The notes under the pieces: generated by a model | Databases searched by the model: none | What the model was told of the DNA's origin: nothing | The model's input: the letters and a program-made list of their open reading frames with translations, nothing else | Assembly: GCF_019720735.1 (NCBI RefSeq) | Contig: NZ_CP081302.1 | Coordinates: 682,001-746,000 of the forward strand | Direction of reading: 5' to 3' | Source: Mycoplasma sp. Ms02 | GTDB taxonomy: Bacteria > Bacillota_I > Bacilli_A > Mycoplasmatales > Metamycoplasmataceae | DNA length: 64,000 nt | Shown here: positions 32,038-44,118 of the stretch, in pieces | How the letters are laid out: the number at the start of each line of letters is the position of its first letter | How positions within the stretch are numbered: the first letter of the stretch is position 1 | Made by a program: the position numbers and the translations under genes

Positions 32038-32064
32038 AAAAACATCACATAACGTGATGTTTTT
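32038..32064 (+). terminator. Terminator after lspA
   Basis: A 9-bp stem AAACATCAC/GTGATGTTT, loop ATAAC, T run. Confidence 0.85.
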
Positions 32065-32124
32065 ATATAGTAAAAATTTCCGATTATTAATTAGAAAACA
32101 AGAACAACTTAAATGTACATAAAA

Positions 32125-32321
32125 ACCACCTTACAATAACTTTGCAAAGTGGCTTACTGGCTCAAAACCAGTTGGCGTCTAAATGACGACTACTAAACCA
32201 TGAATTATTTATGAGAGCTAAAAAATATGCTAAATCAAAGAGTGTTTCAATAAATGAAAGAAGAATGAAGCAATGACTTAGTATATTAATAACTGGACAT
32301 GTGAACCGACATGTCCTTTTT
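32125..32321 (+). ncRNA. Possible structured RNA, family unknown
   Basis: An unusually GC-rich block between lspA and pepO contains three successive hairpins (about 32127-32153; ACTGG/CCAGT with 7-nt loop CTCAAAA; CGTC/GACG). A fourth hairpin, GGACATGT/ACATGTCC (32295-32316), is followed by T5 like a terminator. One frame is open over 32091-32333 (about 80 codons, two TGA Trp) but has no start before the ATG near 32211, so a degraded coding gene is an alternative. It does not match tmRNA, RNase P or SRP RNA features that I know. Confidence 0.35.
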
Positions 32322-32375
32322 AATTATAAGTAATAGCAATTAAGAAAAAGATTTTTTCCAGTTTTTCCACATTAT

Positions 32376-32398
32376 AAAAACAGGACTCGCCTGTTTTT
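32376..32398. terminator. Terminator of pepO (minus strand)
   Basis: AAAAACAGG/CCTGTTTTT with loop ACTCG. A and T runs on both sides allow both directions. Confidence 0.8.
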
Positions 32399-32400
32399 TA

Positions 32401-34290
32401 TTATCAGATTTTAATTCTCTTTTCGGGAGCTAAATACATTTCATCGCCTGGTTGGATGTTGTAGTGTTCTTGGAAGTCTGCTGAGTTCATTAAATGAACA
32501 TTAGCTCTCTCTTTGGCTGGAGCATGAACGTCTGTCATTAATAACTGTTTAGCAGTTTCTAAACGATATTTTGCTTTTCAGATTCTTGCTCAGTTTTCGA
32601 AGAACAATTCTTTGTTGAAGTCATCCTCAGTTTGGGCAGCTGCATAAGCACATGCGAATCCACCCATATCAGCGATATTTTCAGAAACTGTAAGTTGACC
32701 ATTTACAGGTCCAGCGGGTGTGATTCTAGTATTGAAAAGTTCAATAACATCTTTCGTTTTTTCTTGGAATCTTTTAAGAGTTTCAGGACCTCATCAATTA
32801 TTTAAACTTCCGTTTTCATCAAACTGTGATCCATTGTTATCAAAAGCGTGTGAAATTTCGTGAGCGATTACAGCACCTATTCCACCGTAGTTTTCTGATG
32901 AGTTAGCATTGAAATCAAAGTATGGCTTCATTAAAATTCCAGCAGGAAAAACAATGTGATTTTTGAATGGATGGAAATAAGCGTTAACTACTGCTGCTCC
33001 CATTTCTCATAGTTTATCATCTGTTTCTTTTAGATATTGTTTTCTTCTGTAATCAAATACTACTTTTCCGATTTCGATATCATTGGCAATAAAACTTCCT
33101 TGTGCATCCACTTTAATTTCGTAGTAGTAAGGAGCTATTCTTTCAGGATAACCAACCATAACACCTAGTTTGTTTAGTTTTCTGATTGCCATTTTTTTAG
33201 TTTCTTCTTCAAGTCAATCATTGCTTTCCAGTCTTTGTTTATAGATAGCAATCATTTTTTCAATCATTTTTTCAAGCTTTTCTTTAGCCTCTTTTCCAAA
33301 GTAGTTTTCACCATATCATAAACCTACTGCATGTGAAAAGAATTTTGAAGCAACGTCATAGGCATAATCTTCAAGAGATCTAATAACAGGTATTCCTGAT
33401 ATTTGCTTTGTATAAGCAAACACTCTTTCACGTAAAGCTTCTGAAACCATTGATGCATATAGAACTAGGTTTCTTGTAATTAAATAATCTTTGTAAATTA
33501 AAAAGTTTTGATGGCTAAAGATTTCATCAAATTTAGCGAAGAATTTTGGATTATCAATAACAATGCCTTCAATATCTCTTTCAACAAATTCTTGCCCCAT
33601 TTTTACAAGATCATATTTTTGCGAAAGTGCCTGTGAAGCAGCTAAATCTAAAGGATTATACAAAGCAGTATAGTTAGCTTTTTCTACTGATGTTAAAACG
33701 TTTGATTTAATAATTTGGTCAAAATCAAGTGTGTTTTGAGCCATTGATTTTGCTTTTTCTTGATCGATACCATATGATACTAAAACATCTTGCGCTAGTT
33801 TATTTCATTCGTTTAACAAGTTTTGAGCTTCTGGTTTTGAGTAGTATTCTACAGAAGGTAGAATTGTTCTTAGTTCAGAAAGTCAAAGCACTTTTTTCTT
33901 ATTATCAACAAAATCTTCCTGTACTTCAAATTGAAATGGTAAGCTTGATAAATAACTTGCATATTTAACGTGATTTTTGGCAATATCTGCAAAACTGGTT
34001 AGATCAAAAAGTTCGTCAAAATATTTTTTAGCAGGCTCTCAAGTTTCCTTTGCCCTTTTATCACCATCTAAAATTAATTTATACAAATTAACATATTCAT
34101 GAATTAGTTTCATTTCAGGTAATGTTTTTTTGCCTTGTGCTCATTCTTTAGTTGTTGTTTTTAATAAATCTTCTAAGTGCAAATCTAGTTCTGCAAAAGA
34201 AGAAATAGATGAACGGTCAGCAGGAATTTCTGTTTGTTCTAACCATTCTTTGTTTACATATTCGTAAAAGTCTTTTTTAAGTAAACTCAT
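32401..34290 (-). CDS. pepO: M13 family zinc endopeptidase PepO
   Basis: A 629-aa neprilysin-type metallopeptidase without a signal peptide, so cytosolic, cleaving oligopeptides. Zinc site VIAHEISHAFD is near residues 474-484 and the third ligand motif ENIADMGG lies downstream. NAYFHP upstream of the zinc site and the C-terminal end in KIW are family hallmarks. GGAGG is 4 nt before the ATG, and TATAAT (minus strand, 34315-34320) gives a short leader. It is separated from the upstream tRNAs by a terminator. Complete. Confidence 0.95.
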
Positions 34291-34344
34291 TATTCCTCCA
34301 TTTATAGTTATTAAATTATATAAGCAAATAAATAAAAAAAAGAA

Positions 34345-34366
34345 AAAACAGGCAAATGCCTGTTTA
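34345..34366 (-). terminator. Terminator of the Leu-Lys tRNA pair (minus strand)
   Basis: AAACAGGCA/TGCCTGTTT; read on the minus strand it is followed by a long T-rich run. Confidence 0.7.
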
Positions 34367-34385
34367 ATGATCGTTTTTAACGAAA

Positions 34386-34461
34386 TGGTACGCCCTAGAG
34401 GATTCGAACCTCTGACCCAATGGTTAAAAGCCATTTGCTCTACCTGCTGAGCTAAGGGCGC
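34386..34461 (-). tRNA. tRNA-Lys (TTT)
   Basis: Anticodon arm ATGG/CCAT with loop CTTTTAA; acceptor GCGCCCT/AGGGCGT; CCA encoded. Confidence 0.95.
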
Positions 34462-34467
34462 AGATAT

Positions 34468-34554
34468 TGGTGCCCAGAACTGGACTTGAACCAGCACGAT
34501 ATTACTACCGAGGGATTTTAAGTCCCTTGCGTCTACCTATTCCGCCATCTGGGC
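34468..34554 (-). tRNA. tRNA-Leu (TAA)
   Basis: Class II tRNA of 87 nt with a variable arm, anticodon stem GGGA/TCCC and loop CTTAAAA containing TAA. First of a two-tRNA transcript. Confidence 0.95.
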
Positions 34555-34558
34555 TTGT

Positions 34559-34583
34559 AATGCGTTAATTATTATAACGCATT
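34559..34583 (-). promoter_or_regulatory. tRNA promoter inside a 9-bp palindrome
   Basis: AATGCGTTA and TAACGCATT are perfect inverted arms around a 7-nt centre; the minus-strand TATAAT of the Leu-Lys tRNA transcript lies within it. Confidence 0.45.
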
Positions 34584-34627
34584 TAAGAAAAATTTTCGAT
34601 AAAAAAATGAAATAAAAACTTTTAATC

Positions 34628-34658
34628 TTAGTGTGCGACACTAACCACAAATGTCGCA
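34628..34658. repeat. Overlapping palindromes between the tRNA promoter and the TM2 gene
   Basis: TTAGTG-TGCGA-CACTAA (34628-34644) overlaps a second inverted repeat TGCGACA (34634-34640) / TGTCGCA (34652-34658). No T run follows, so they look like protein-binding sites or a switchable RNA fold rather than a terminator. Confidence 0.4.
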
Positions 34659-34771
34659 TAGTTATTTTAGCATGAAAAAAGATAACGACAAAGATTTTTT
34701 TGAATTTTTTTGAAAAAGTTTAAAAACTCTTAATTTGTTATAATAAATCAAATTATATATAAGGAGGTTTT

Positions 34772-35011
34772 ATGGAAAACCAATTTAACTATTCACCTGT
34801 TTCTAATAAAAGTAGATTAGCCCTAGTTTTATTATCATGATTCTTAGGAGCTTTTGGGGTTGATAGAATATACGCTGGATCAATCGTATTAGGAATTTTA
34901 AAATTAATCTTCGGATGATTTACATTTGGTATTTGATGATTAGTAGATTTCATTTTAGCAGTTGCTGGAAAAATGAAAGATTCAGACGGAAACTACATTT
35001 CACAATGATAG
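34772..35011 (+). CDS. TM2 domain membrane protein
   Basis: A 79-aa protein hidden by five TGA codons. It contains the TM2 pattern: KSRLALVLLSWFLGAFGVDRIY (first helix with the turn residues G-x-D-R-x-Y), then LGILKLIFGW and GIWWLVDFILAV (second helix), with a short hydrophilic tail. An excellent AAGGAGG stands 5 nt before the ATG, and a promoter TATAAT is at 34739-34744. Function of the TM2 family in bacteria is not settled. Single-gene unit. Confidence 0.88.
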
Positions 35012-35017
35012 TAATTT

Positions 35018-35045
35018 AAAAATAGACAGAAATGTCTATTTTTTT
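35018..35045 (+). terminator. Terminator after the TM2 gene
   Basis: An 11-bp stem with a GAAA tetraloop and T run. Confidence 0.85.
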
Positions 35046-35259
35046 ATACGCATTCCATAAATGTGGAAATTTTACATCTTTTGTAATACTGATGATTTCG
35101 TTTAAGAATTTCAAACAATCAAAAACATGTCTATATTTAAGGCAAATAATTTGTTGAGTAAAAAATTTTAATATTTATTAAGTTCCTATTAAAAAAATAA
35201 TCATTGAAAATACTATCACGGTATTACAATTAAAATACTGACTTTAGAGTAAAGGCAGA
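35046..35259. other. AT-rich region upstream of the giant surface-protein gene
   Basis: No gene is supported. It includes an imperfect inverted repeat around 35219-35240 (GTATT...AATAC) just before the presumed -35 region. Confidence 0.35.
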
Positions 35260-35283
35260 ATATATATATATATATATATATAT
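35260..35283 (+). repeat. (AT)12 dinucleotide tract in the promoter of the giant surface protein
   Basis: Twelve AT units without interruption, 37 nt before the ATG at 35321. TGACTT lies about 16 bp upstream, so the tract occupies the -10 position. Changes in copy number would alter promoter geometry, as in phase-variable mycoplasma surface genes. Confidence 0.7.
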
Positions 35284-35320
35284 GACCACATAAAAAGAAA
35301 AATTTAGAAATAGGAGTTTT

Positions 35321-38300
35321 ATGAAAAAATGAAAGAATAAATCATTTTTAATTTCTGCAGGAGGAGTTCTTTTATTATCAACGCCTCTTTTTGTCTCAAG
35401 TAATTCGCAAGATTCAGGATCAACATCTGGAATGGACTTTGAAAGCTATGAGGGAGAAGTACAAAGATCTGTTCAGGAGACCGATGTAGAAAGAGAATTG
35501 TTTGAAACAGCAAACTATCAGGAAGCAAACAACTATGTTCCACATTTTATTTCAATATCAGAATATTCAGTTGCTTCTAGACAACATCCAGATCACAGAT
35601 CTAAATTTTTAATTGATTCTCAAAACCCAACAAATAATTACTTATTAAATGTTAATAGACAGGCAAAAATTGAAAAAATTGACGCAAGTAATGTTCAAAG
35701 ATTAGATAGCACAATAAAGGAGTTGTTTGCGAATAAAAATGGAGAATACACATTATGAAGGGCAACATTTAATCAAGGGGTGCTTCATACTGGATACTCA
35801 ACAAAGAACGATCCTAACTCAAATGCTTATTTTATATATATGTCAGATGACATGAGAATGGTTCCAGGTTCAATTTTTTTCAGAACAATAAGACATGATT
35901 TCGGTAAGACTGAGGGTAGGACTTTCCCATACTATAATGATTTAGAGTTCCAAAGTGAAAAAACTACTGGGCCTGGTTCAACATGAGAGTACAAAAAAGC
36001 AATTAACATAATAGATGAATATGGAAATTTAGAAGAGCAAAGTACTAACGCAACTGGTGCTTTAGGTATTTTAAAATATGACTACAAATCAGCAAGAAAC
36101 ACATATAACACAAACCCTGATAAAACACTTTATGTAAATAATGACAATAATACAGATAAACTCAATGCACTTAAACAAATACATAGTGAATTAAATGACA
36201 AAGCACACTTATGAAATGAAGGACCTAAAACGCAAGAACATTTTACAGATTTAATGGAATCGCTTACATTCTTAAATGAACCTAAATTTAATAATGCTGA
36301 ACTTAATGGTCCTGGTGGAGTTAAAAGTTTTTCACAAGCCTCAGTAGGATCTTATTTAAGGCTTTACCCAAAAAGTGGTTTACCTAAGAGTTCTGGAGGG
36401 ATAACAGATTTAAATAATCAAAAAGTAGAAGTATTTTTCATGACTAAATTAAACAATTACTCTCCTTTCATGAATAATGTTTCAAGATCTGGAAATGGAG
36501 TCAGATTCAATAAGAAATCATATATTGGGGCTTCTGCTATAATTACTCCCAATCGGCCTGGTAATGGGGATAAAAAGGATGTAACAAAAAGTCATGTTTT
36601 AGCTTTTGATAAACAAGACAGAACTTCGTTCGAGGTCAAGATAACAAACAAAGCAGTTATACCTACTAGGGGATTGGTGACAAAAGCAACATTAGACGCA
36701 GATAGCATTAATTCTGATTTTAAGCTTTTTTATAAAAGTGAAGATGGATCTCAAGATCAAACCGAACGTGAAATCGGTGTGGTTGAAAATGTTAGAAAAA
36801 GTGGTGTTACTCGAAGTGGAATTTGAGTAAATAAATTACTTTTTTCAAACACTGAAAACAACTACGATATTTTAAAAAGAGTCAATAAATACTTTCTAAA
36901 AGCCAAGGTTAAAAACGCTGATGAAAATGTAGTTTGAGTACCTAAAATTAAAACAAGAAGTATCAATCAGTTTACAAAGGAAATTGTTGTTGATATTGAC
37001 TGAACACCAGAATTAACAAGAAAAGGTATATTTAATCTTGTGGTTAAACCAGAGATTGATAAAGTAAGGCAAAACTTGATAACCCAACAACAAACTAATG
37101 GAAATTTATTTAATCGTTCTGTAAACGCCTTGTACAAAGAAGTTTTCGACGTTATGGAAAAAGCTGCAAAAGTAAGAATTTTAGAAAAATCTGATGCAGA
37201 TCAATTAACCAAAGACAACGTTGAAAACTGATTAAATCAATCAGTAAAAATTGTAAATTACAGATGAACAAAAGAATCTGCAGAAAACTTAACAAAAATT
37301 TATTCACTTTTAGACGAGTCTAAGGCTGATGTTGAAAAAATGGATTCTGTGAATCAACTTTTAACTCAAAAAGAGTCTGAGTTTAATGAAATTAAACAGA
37401 AGAGCTCGCAATCAAGTTATGATAAAAGTCTTTTAGCACAAAAAATAGTTCAACTTCATAATTTTTATAACCAAAATATAACCGAAGATAAACTGGATTC
37501 TTTTGACAAAATTGATGGATTCAAACAAAAAAATGACGAAATAGATACTTTTATAAATCGAAATACAAGAACTAACCCTGCTGGTAAAATTTACGATGAA
37601 CCTAAAGGAAAGGCATTTGCAACTTTTTCAGAAAATGTACTTTTTGATAATCAAAAAACAAGCTTAACCACTCCTATTGAAGAAAAAGAATTAAACTTTT
37701 CAAGACACTCAATGTCAGATATCAAAAACTATTTCTTTGTCAAAACGAATGATTTACTTTTATCATTTAGAGATAAACTTAATTCTTCGAAATTAACTAT
37801 AACAAAATTGAATGAGAATTCTAATTTCTTAGACTCTCAAGCAAAAACGCTTGTAACTGAAATGATTGCTAAAATTAAAAATTCAAACAAGTTAACCAAC
37901 ACTTTGAAAACTTCTCTATTTGGTCAATTATTGTCTTCTCAATCTTCAAACTTCAATAACGGAGAACCAGTATCAGAAGAATCTGTAGATTGAATTCAAA
38001 TTTTGGAAAACTATCAAAGTGTTTCTCAAAAATTAAGGGATTATGAACAAAAGACTGATTTAGCTAGACAGGCAATTCAAAAGTATATTGACATTAGACC
38101 TAAAAATAAATACAAGTACTCTACTGATGCTCCAAAAAACGCTTTGGACAAAAAAGTTAATGATCTAGCTAAAAAACTAGAATCTTATGAAAATACCACA
38201 ACTGGTTTTCAAGGTGATGGATTCCAATCGGACTCAGCTTTTGATACTGAACATGTTAAGGTTTTGGACGCTAACATCTTAGATGACTTCTCTAATATAG

Positions 38301-41300
38301 TGTCTGAAGTTAATTCGTTAATTCAGGCACTTGATGGTGATAGATTGGACAAAGAAACAACTAGGCAAGATATTAACTCTTCACGTTTAGGTCAAGAGAA
38401 AAAGCATGAATTGGAAGTGCTTCTAGATTCTAAAAATACACAACATGAAGTTGATGCAATCAGACACATAGATCTCCCCCTTGCTATATTTGAAGCTGAT
38501 AAAACTACCAAAAAATATAGATTAGCTTCAGATGAAAAAAGAACTGCTTTCGATAATAAATTCCAAGAATTAAAAACGAAAGCAGATCAAGCTAAAACGG
38601 GAAATAACTTTGAAGAAGTAAAAAGATTAAAAAACGAACTTGACAACTTATATAACGCTCTTGATGGTGATCAAAACTATCAAAGAGTAATTGACAAAGT
38701 TAAAGGTCAATCTCTTCCAGGTAGTCTTAATTCAGTAAACAACCCAGAAACACAAACGCCTTATCAGGCAGATTCTCAGACATTTAGCTCTGAAAATCAA
38801 ACAAAGTTAGAAGAGTATCTAAATGGATCTTCTTTAGATAGTGCTTCATTCAAAAACTTAGAGAGTAAGCTAGATGAATATATTAAAAATCATTTAGATA
38901 AAAAAGCTGCTTCAGTCAAAATAAATTCTGCCAAAAACACTGACTTGTATAACTTTGAAAAAAGCGAAGCAAATAAAAACTCTTATGACGCTGCTTTAAC
39001 GGAATTTAGTAATTTGCAAAAATCACAACCTGCTGTTACCGATTTATCTTCTTTAGAAAGTCTGAATAATAAATTAAGCGAAAAATTCAATGCTCTCAAA
39101 TCTGCTCACGATTCATTAGATGGAAACAGAAACAAACTAGTGCAGTATCTAAATTCAATGGAAACTCTTTCAGAGCAAGAAAAAGCAGACTTTAAAACGC
39201 AAAATATTGATAATTTAGAAAAACTAATTAATGTTTCTAAGAGTCAAGAAGTTGTTTCTAAAATAAAAGAAAAAGTAAAAGAACACTTTAATTCAACAAT
39301 CGAATCTAAGCAAAATCTTAGTCAAGGTTCAAAAACAAAACTTAAAGCGTTATTGGAAAACAACTCAATAACAGAAGTTTTTGACAATGGTGCAACTAAA
39401 AACGATTCTGTAGTCTCGTTGACTCTTAAAAAAGCTGATGCTATTGTCGAAATTGAATCAATGCAAGATTTAACAAGTTATCAAAAAGAAAAGTTTATAA
39501 AAGAATTGTTGGATAAAAATGATAATAATTTTGAAAGCATAAAACAAAACGCAAAAGCTTTAAATGATAAAAATAAAGCTCTTAAAGAATTAATAGCAAA
39601 TCAAGACAAATCATCCAATAAATACAAATTAGCTTCATCTACAAATTCATATGACACTCTTTTACAGTTTTTAAATGATTACATAAATAATACGAATGAT
39701 CAGTCGAAAGATTTAGATCTTACAGCGTTAAATTCTAAATACGATCAACTTTCTCAAAAGTGAAACGAGTTAGACGGAGAAACTAACCTTGCTACTGCAA
39801 AAGAAAATATTAAAGCTTTAAAAGAAGCTAAAAAGCTAACAGAAAATCAAAATAACAGCTTGAACTCTCAACTAGATTCAGCTATATCAAAAGATAACTT
39901 AGACTCTATTGTCAAAAATGCAACTGATTTTGGAAATGCTTATCATGATCTGAAATCTAAAGTTGCAAAAGCAAAAGAACTCAAAGAAACTCTTTTATAT
40001 AAAGGGGAAACGCAGGATATAATGCAACAATTAGATTCAGAGTTATCTTCAGCTGAAGAACTCTTAGTTGAATTAGAAAAAGTAGACTCAGTATCATCCA
40101 CAAATATAACAGCTAAAAAAGATTTAGCAACTACCAAGGCTTCAAGTTTACAGACAAAAATCGATGCCTTAAATGGAATTTATAAAAATGCTCAAAATAA
40201 ACTTTCTAACAAATTTGAGTTTATACAAGATAATGAAAAAACAAGATTACTTAGTTTAGTGAATCAAAAAGCCAAAACAATTAGTCAACAAGATCATGAT
40301 TCATATCTAAATCAAGCATTTACGTCTTCTCAAAACAACGTTAAGGCTATGATAAATGAAACGAATAATCCTATTTCAGAGCCTGAAAAGCGCCGTTTGG
40401 TTGCATTAGTAAATTCGGCTACAAAAGTAAATTTAAATCCTGAAGAATCAGGAAATGTAGACGAGCAACTAAAATCAGTAGTCACAGATCTTAATGAAAC
40501 TAAAGCAAAATTCAAAGAAGTAAAAGACCTAATCAATAAACCCGATTCACCTTTAAATAATGCTCAAAAAAGAACGTTACTTAGTGACTTGAATCAAACG
40601 GAAAAATCTAATGTTGCAGACAAAAAATTGCAGACTCAAGAATTAATAAATTCAATGCAATCTCTGAAGGATTATGTTGAAAAACTTAAGACTGAGAGTC
40701 TTGTTGATCCAAAAAATAATCAAGATTTCGCTGATGCAATACCAAGTAAAAAGTCTGAGTATGATGCTGCTCTAGAACAAGCTCTAGAAGTGCTAAACTT
40801 AGAAAATGGTTCTTCTAAAAATAAAACAGAAGTTGATGCTCTAAAGCAAAGATTAGAACAAGCGAGAGAAAGTTTAGACGGAAATGAAAGACTAACTAAA
40901 GCCAAACAAGAAGCAAAAACTGATATAGAGGCATATCCAGAAAACTTTAAACGTAAGTTTGCCGATGAATCAAACAAAATGATTAATAATGCAACTAACT
41001 TAGTTGAAACACAAGCTAATAAGCAAAAAATAGACAATGTCAAAGATAAGTTTCTGAGCCTTTCTGAAACGGTTGCTAACGACTCGACATTAAAAAGCCA
41101 GCTTCAATATACAGGGGCTGATCAAAGTGATAAAGATGCTTATGAAGCAGAATTAAACAAAGCTAAAACTCTTTTATCGTCAAATCTAACACTGGATTCG
41201 TTAACCAATTTAACAGATCAAGTAAGCACTCTGAATGAAAAGATCAATGCATTAAATGGTGAGCAAAAAATCAAAGAGAAAAGAACGCAAGCACTTGCAG

Positions 41301-44038
41301 AACTTGAAAAATTAAACAATTTAAATAACAATCAAAAATCATCCATAACAAATCAAATCACAAACACTATCCAAAATTCAGACATCAACGATTTAATATC
41401 CAATGCAAAAGAACTAGATGCAAAAATGAAACTTTTAAATAATGAAGTTAATAAGTATGAAAAAAGTACTAACCCAATTCAAGATAAAGTGGATTATACA
41501 AATTCAAGTTCAGATCATGCAACTGAGTATGATAATGCCTATAAAAAAGGTTTATCAGTCTCAAATCAAGAAAACGGAATAGCTGAATTATCACCTCAAA
41601 AAGTTTCTGAATTAACAGAAGCTCTTAAAGACGCAGAGTCTGCTCTCGATGGAGAAGAACGGCTTGCAAAATCAAAACAAAATGCTCTTTTAGAAATAGA
41701 AGATATGAAAAATCTTACAAAAACTCAAAAAGATAAACTAAAAGCAAGTATAAATTTAGAGTCAACTAATTCTAATGCTAAAGTTGAAAATATAATGGTT
41801 AACGCAAGAGAGTTAGATCGTTTAATGAAAGATTTAAACGATATTCTTTTACAGACAAATCAAATTGCACTATCTCAAAATCCAGATTATCAAAATGCTG
41901 CACCAGAAGACAAAGAAAATATCAAAACTAAAAACGATTTTGCGAATGAGCTTATAAACAGTGTAGATTCATCAGATTCAATCAGCCCAAAAGCAGTAGA
42001 AACAGCAAGGGTTGAGCTAGAAGAAGCTCTAACCAAGCTAAACGGAAGGCAAAGAACTCAAGAAGCTCAAAAAGAGTTTAAAAATTCGTTAGAGAATTTA
42101 AGACATGTAACTCCTAAACAAAAAGAAGCTCTTCAGGCAGAACTAGATAAAGCTGAAACGCCAGAAAAAATTGCAAGTTTAACAACCAAAGCTAAAGAAC
42201 TTGATGATTTAATGGAAAATGTAAATCAGACAGTGATAGATTCAGAAAAAGTTAAAAAGACAACTGATTATAAAAATGCAGATCTAGCTCTAAGGCACAA
42301 TCTTTTAATTCAAGATCAAAATCTAGACAAAATTCTTAACTCAGATGATTTATTAAATGTCGAAGAAATCCAAAAAACTAATGAAGCTTTAAGAAAAGCA
42401 ATTAACAGTTTAGATGGTGATGAAAGACTGAAATACGAAAAATCACGTGCTAAAAAATCTATTTCTAGTGCGCAGAACTTAAACGATAATCAGAAACTCA
42501 AATTGATTGAAAAAGTAGAAAATGCTAACTCAAACAAGGAACTGGACCAATTAATAGAATTAGTTAATGAACTAGATCAAAAAATGAAAGCTGTTAAAGA
42601 TAGTTTTGAGTCTAAAAAAGATCAAAACCTTTCAAAAGATCAAATTCAAAATTATCAAGATGCGTCATCTGATAAAAAAGAGATGTATGGTGCCGTACAG
42701 AATCAAGTTTCAGAATTAATAAATAACGATCCAAATATCGATCTGAATTCAATAAAAAATCTTTTAGATGACTATCAAAATGCTTTTGAGTCCCTTGATG
42801 GTTTACAAAGAAGACAAGTACTGCTAGATCAACTGCAAAAAGAAGTTAATGGATCGCAAGAAGTGCTTAATACTCAAGACTTTGCAAACAGTTCCTTAAA
42901 AGATCAAGATAAATACAAAAAAGCTGTTAATGATATCAAAACAATCTTAAATAATTCTTCTGATTTAGTGATTGAAGACCTTCAAAATGCATTAGATAAA
43001 GTACAAAATGCTAAAAAAATAGTTCAACCATCATTAGAAGATGCACTAGAAATTCTTAATGAATTGACTAACATAAGCGATAGCGATAAAAAAGCATTAA
43101 CTAAAGAACTTCAAGAAAATGCTCAAAATCACAACTTAATTTATACAATAAACAAAGCCACGGAATTAGATAATAAAGTGCAAGAGTTTCTTGATTTAGT
43201 AGATTCTCTTGACAATTTAGGATCGAAAGAAAAAGCAGTAATCAAAGCATTATTGAAATCTACTCCTAGTTTAAACGAAGGAACTGTCGATACAACGAAG
43301 TTAAGTAACATACTCGAAAATGCCAAAGATCTTAATGATAAGGTTTCTAATTTTGAAAATGAACTTAAAAAATACATTTCAGGAAATCAAAAAAATATTT
43401 CGAATGTGAAAAGTGCATTTGATGAAATCAAGAAAAACACTTTAGCAGCTGTAGACCAGTATCAAAAGGTTGTTGATTACCTTGAATATCTTAAAAAGTC
43501 TCAAGATCTTTTAAAAGATTTACAGGATTCGGATTCAAGTTCAAAAGACTATTCAAAACTTGTAAATGATATTAAAAAACACGTAAGCAATCAACCCGAA
43601 AATGCTGATTTATCTTTAAATGTTGAGTTAAACAGAATTGCAAATAATGCTGTAGAACAGTCTCAAAATACAAATGCAATTTTAAATGCTTGAATTGAAT
43701 TAGTTCACTCAATCCAAATTAAAGATAAAACAAAGTATGATCAATCTCTGAATGTTTTAATCGAAAAAGTCTCTGATAAAGAAGTGTTAGTTAAGATTAA
43801 AGAACTAAACTTAATTGAAATATTAAGTAATAAAGAAAACACAAAAGATAAGATTAAAAATTTAACAAACATAGTTCAAGATCCAAAAACAAATGAATTA
43901 TTGAAATCTACACTAAAGAACTTATTTCCAGGTGTACTTCCTGAAGGCCCTATTTGACCACATATTTTAGTAGCTTCAATTTCAGCCTTCTTTGTTGCTA
44001 TTGGACTATGAATAAGACATAAGAGTAAACAAATATAA
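35321..44038 (+). CDS. Giant surface protein with FIVAR/GA-like modules (2,905 aa)
   Basis: Continuous from ATG 35321 (TAGGAG upstream) to TAA when TGA is Trp. A Sec signal peptide (MKKWKNKSFLISAGGVLLLS) lacks a lipobox Cys. The N-terminal domain of about 600 residues is beta-containing and non-repetitive. Then comes a very long helical region with repeated units of the form LDG..R...K..A...I..L..L...QK..L, for example at LDGEERLAKSKQNALLEIE, LNGRQRTQEAQKEFKNSLE and LDGDERLKYEKSRAKKSI. It ends with a single membrane helix (HILVASISAFFVAIGLWI) and a basic tail. The repeats resemble FIVAR and albumin-binding GA modules of staphylococcal Ebh and M. hominis Lmp-type proteins. Probable fibrous adhesin or host-protein binder, likely phase-variable. 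Confidence 0.9.
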
Positions 44039-44044
44039 ACAATA

Positions 44045-44069
44045 AGCACAAATCTAATTTGTGTTTTTT
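44045..44069 (+). terminator. Terminator after the giant gene
   Basis: CACAAAT/ATTTGTG, 3-nt loop, T6. Confidence 0.75.
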
Positions 44070-44106
44070 GTTTGACTTTTTTACCTATATAGCAGGAGTT
44101 TTGGTC

Positions 44107-44112
44107 TATAAT
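44107..44112 (+). promoter_or_regulatory. -10 box of dUTPase (leaderless)
   Basis: TATAAT ends 6 nt before the ATG at 44119, so transcription should begin at the start codon. Confidence 0.55.
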
Positions 44113-44118
44113 TGTTTC

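Noticed and set aside
32125-32190. Degenerate tRNA-Leu because of the CTCAAAA anticodon-like arm
   Set aside because: No T arm (no TTCGA-type loop), no matching acceptor stem and no CCA nearby; kept only as an unknown structured RNA.
40720-41043. Minus-strand ORFs opposite the giant surface gene
   Set aside because: Same composition artefact as other shadows of Lys/Glu-rich helical repeats.
38003-43693. Interpretation of the giant gene as several separate genes
   Set aside because: The separating codons are TGA; there is no ribosome site or signal peptide at the internal starts, and the repeat pattern runs across the junctions.
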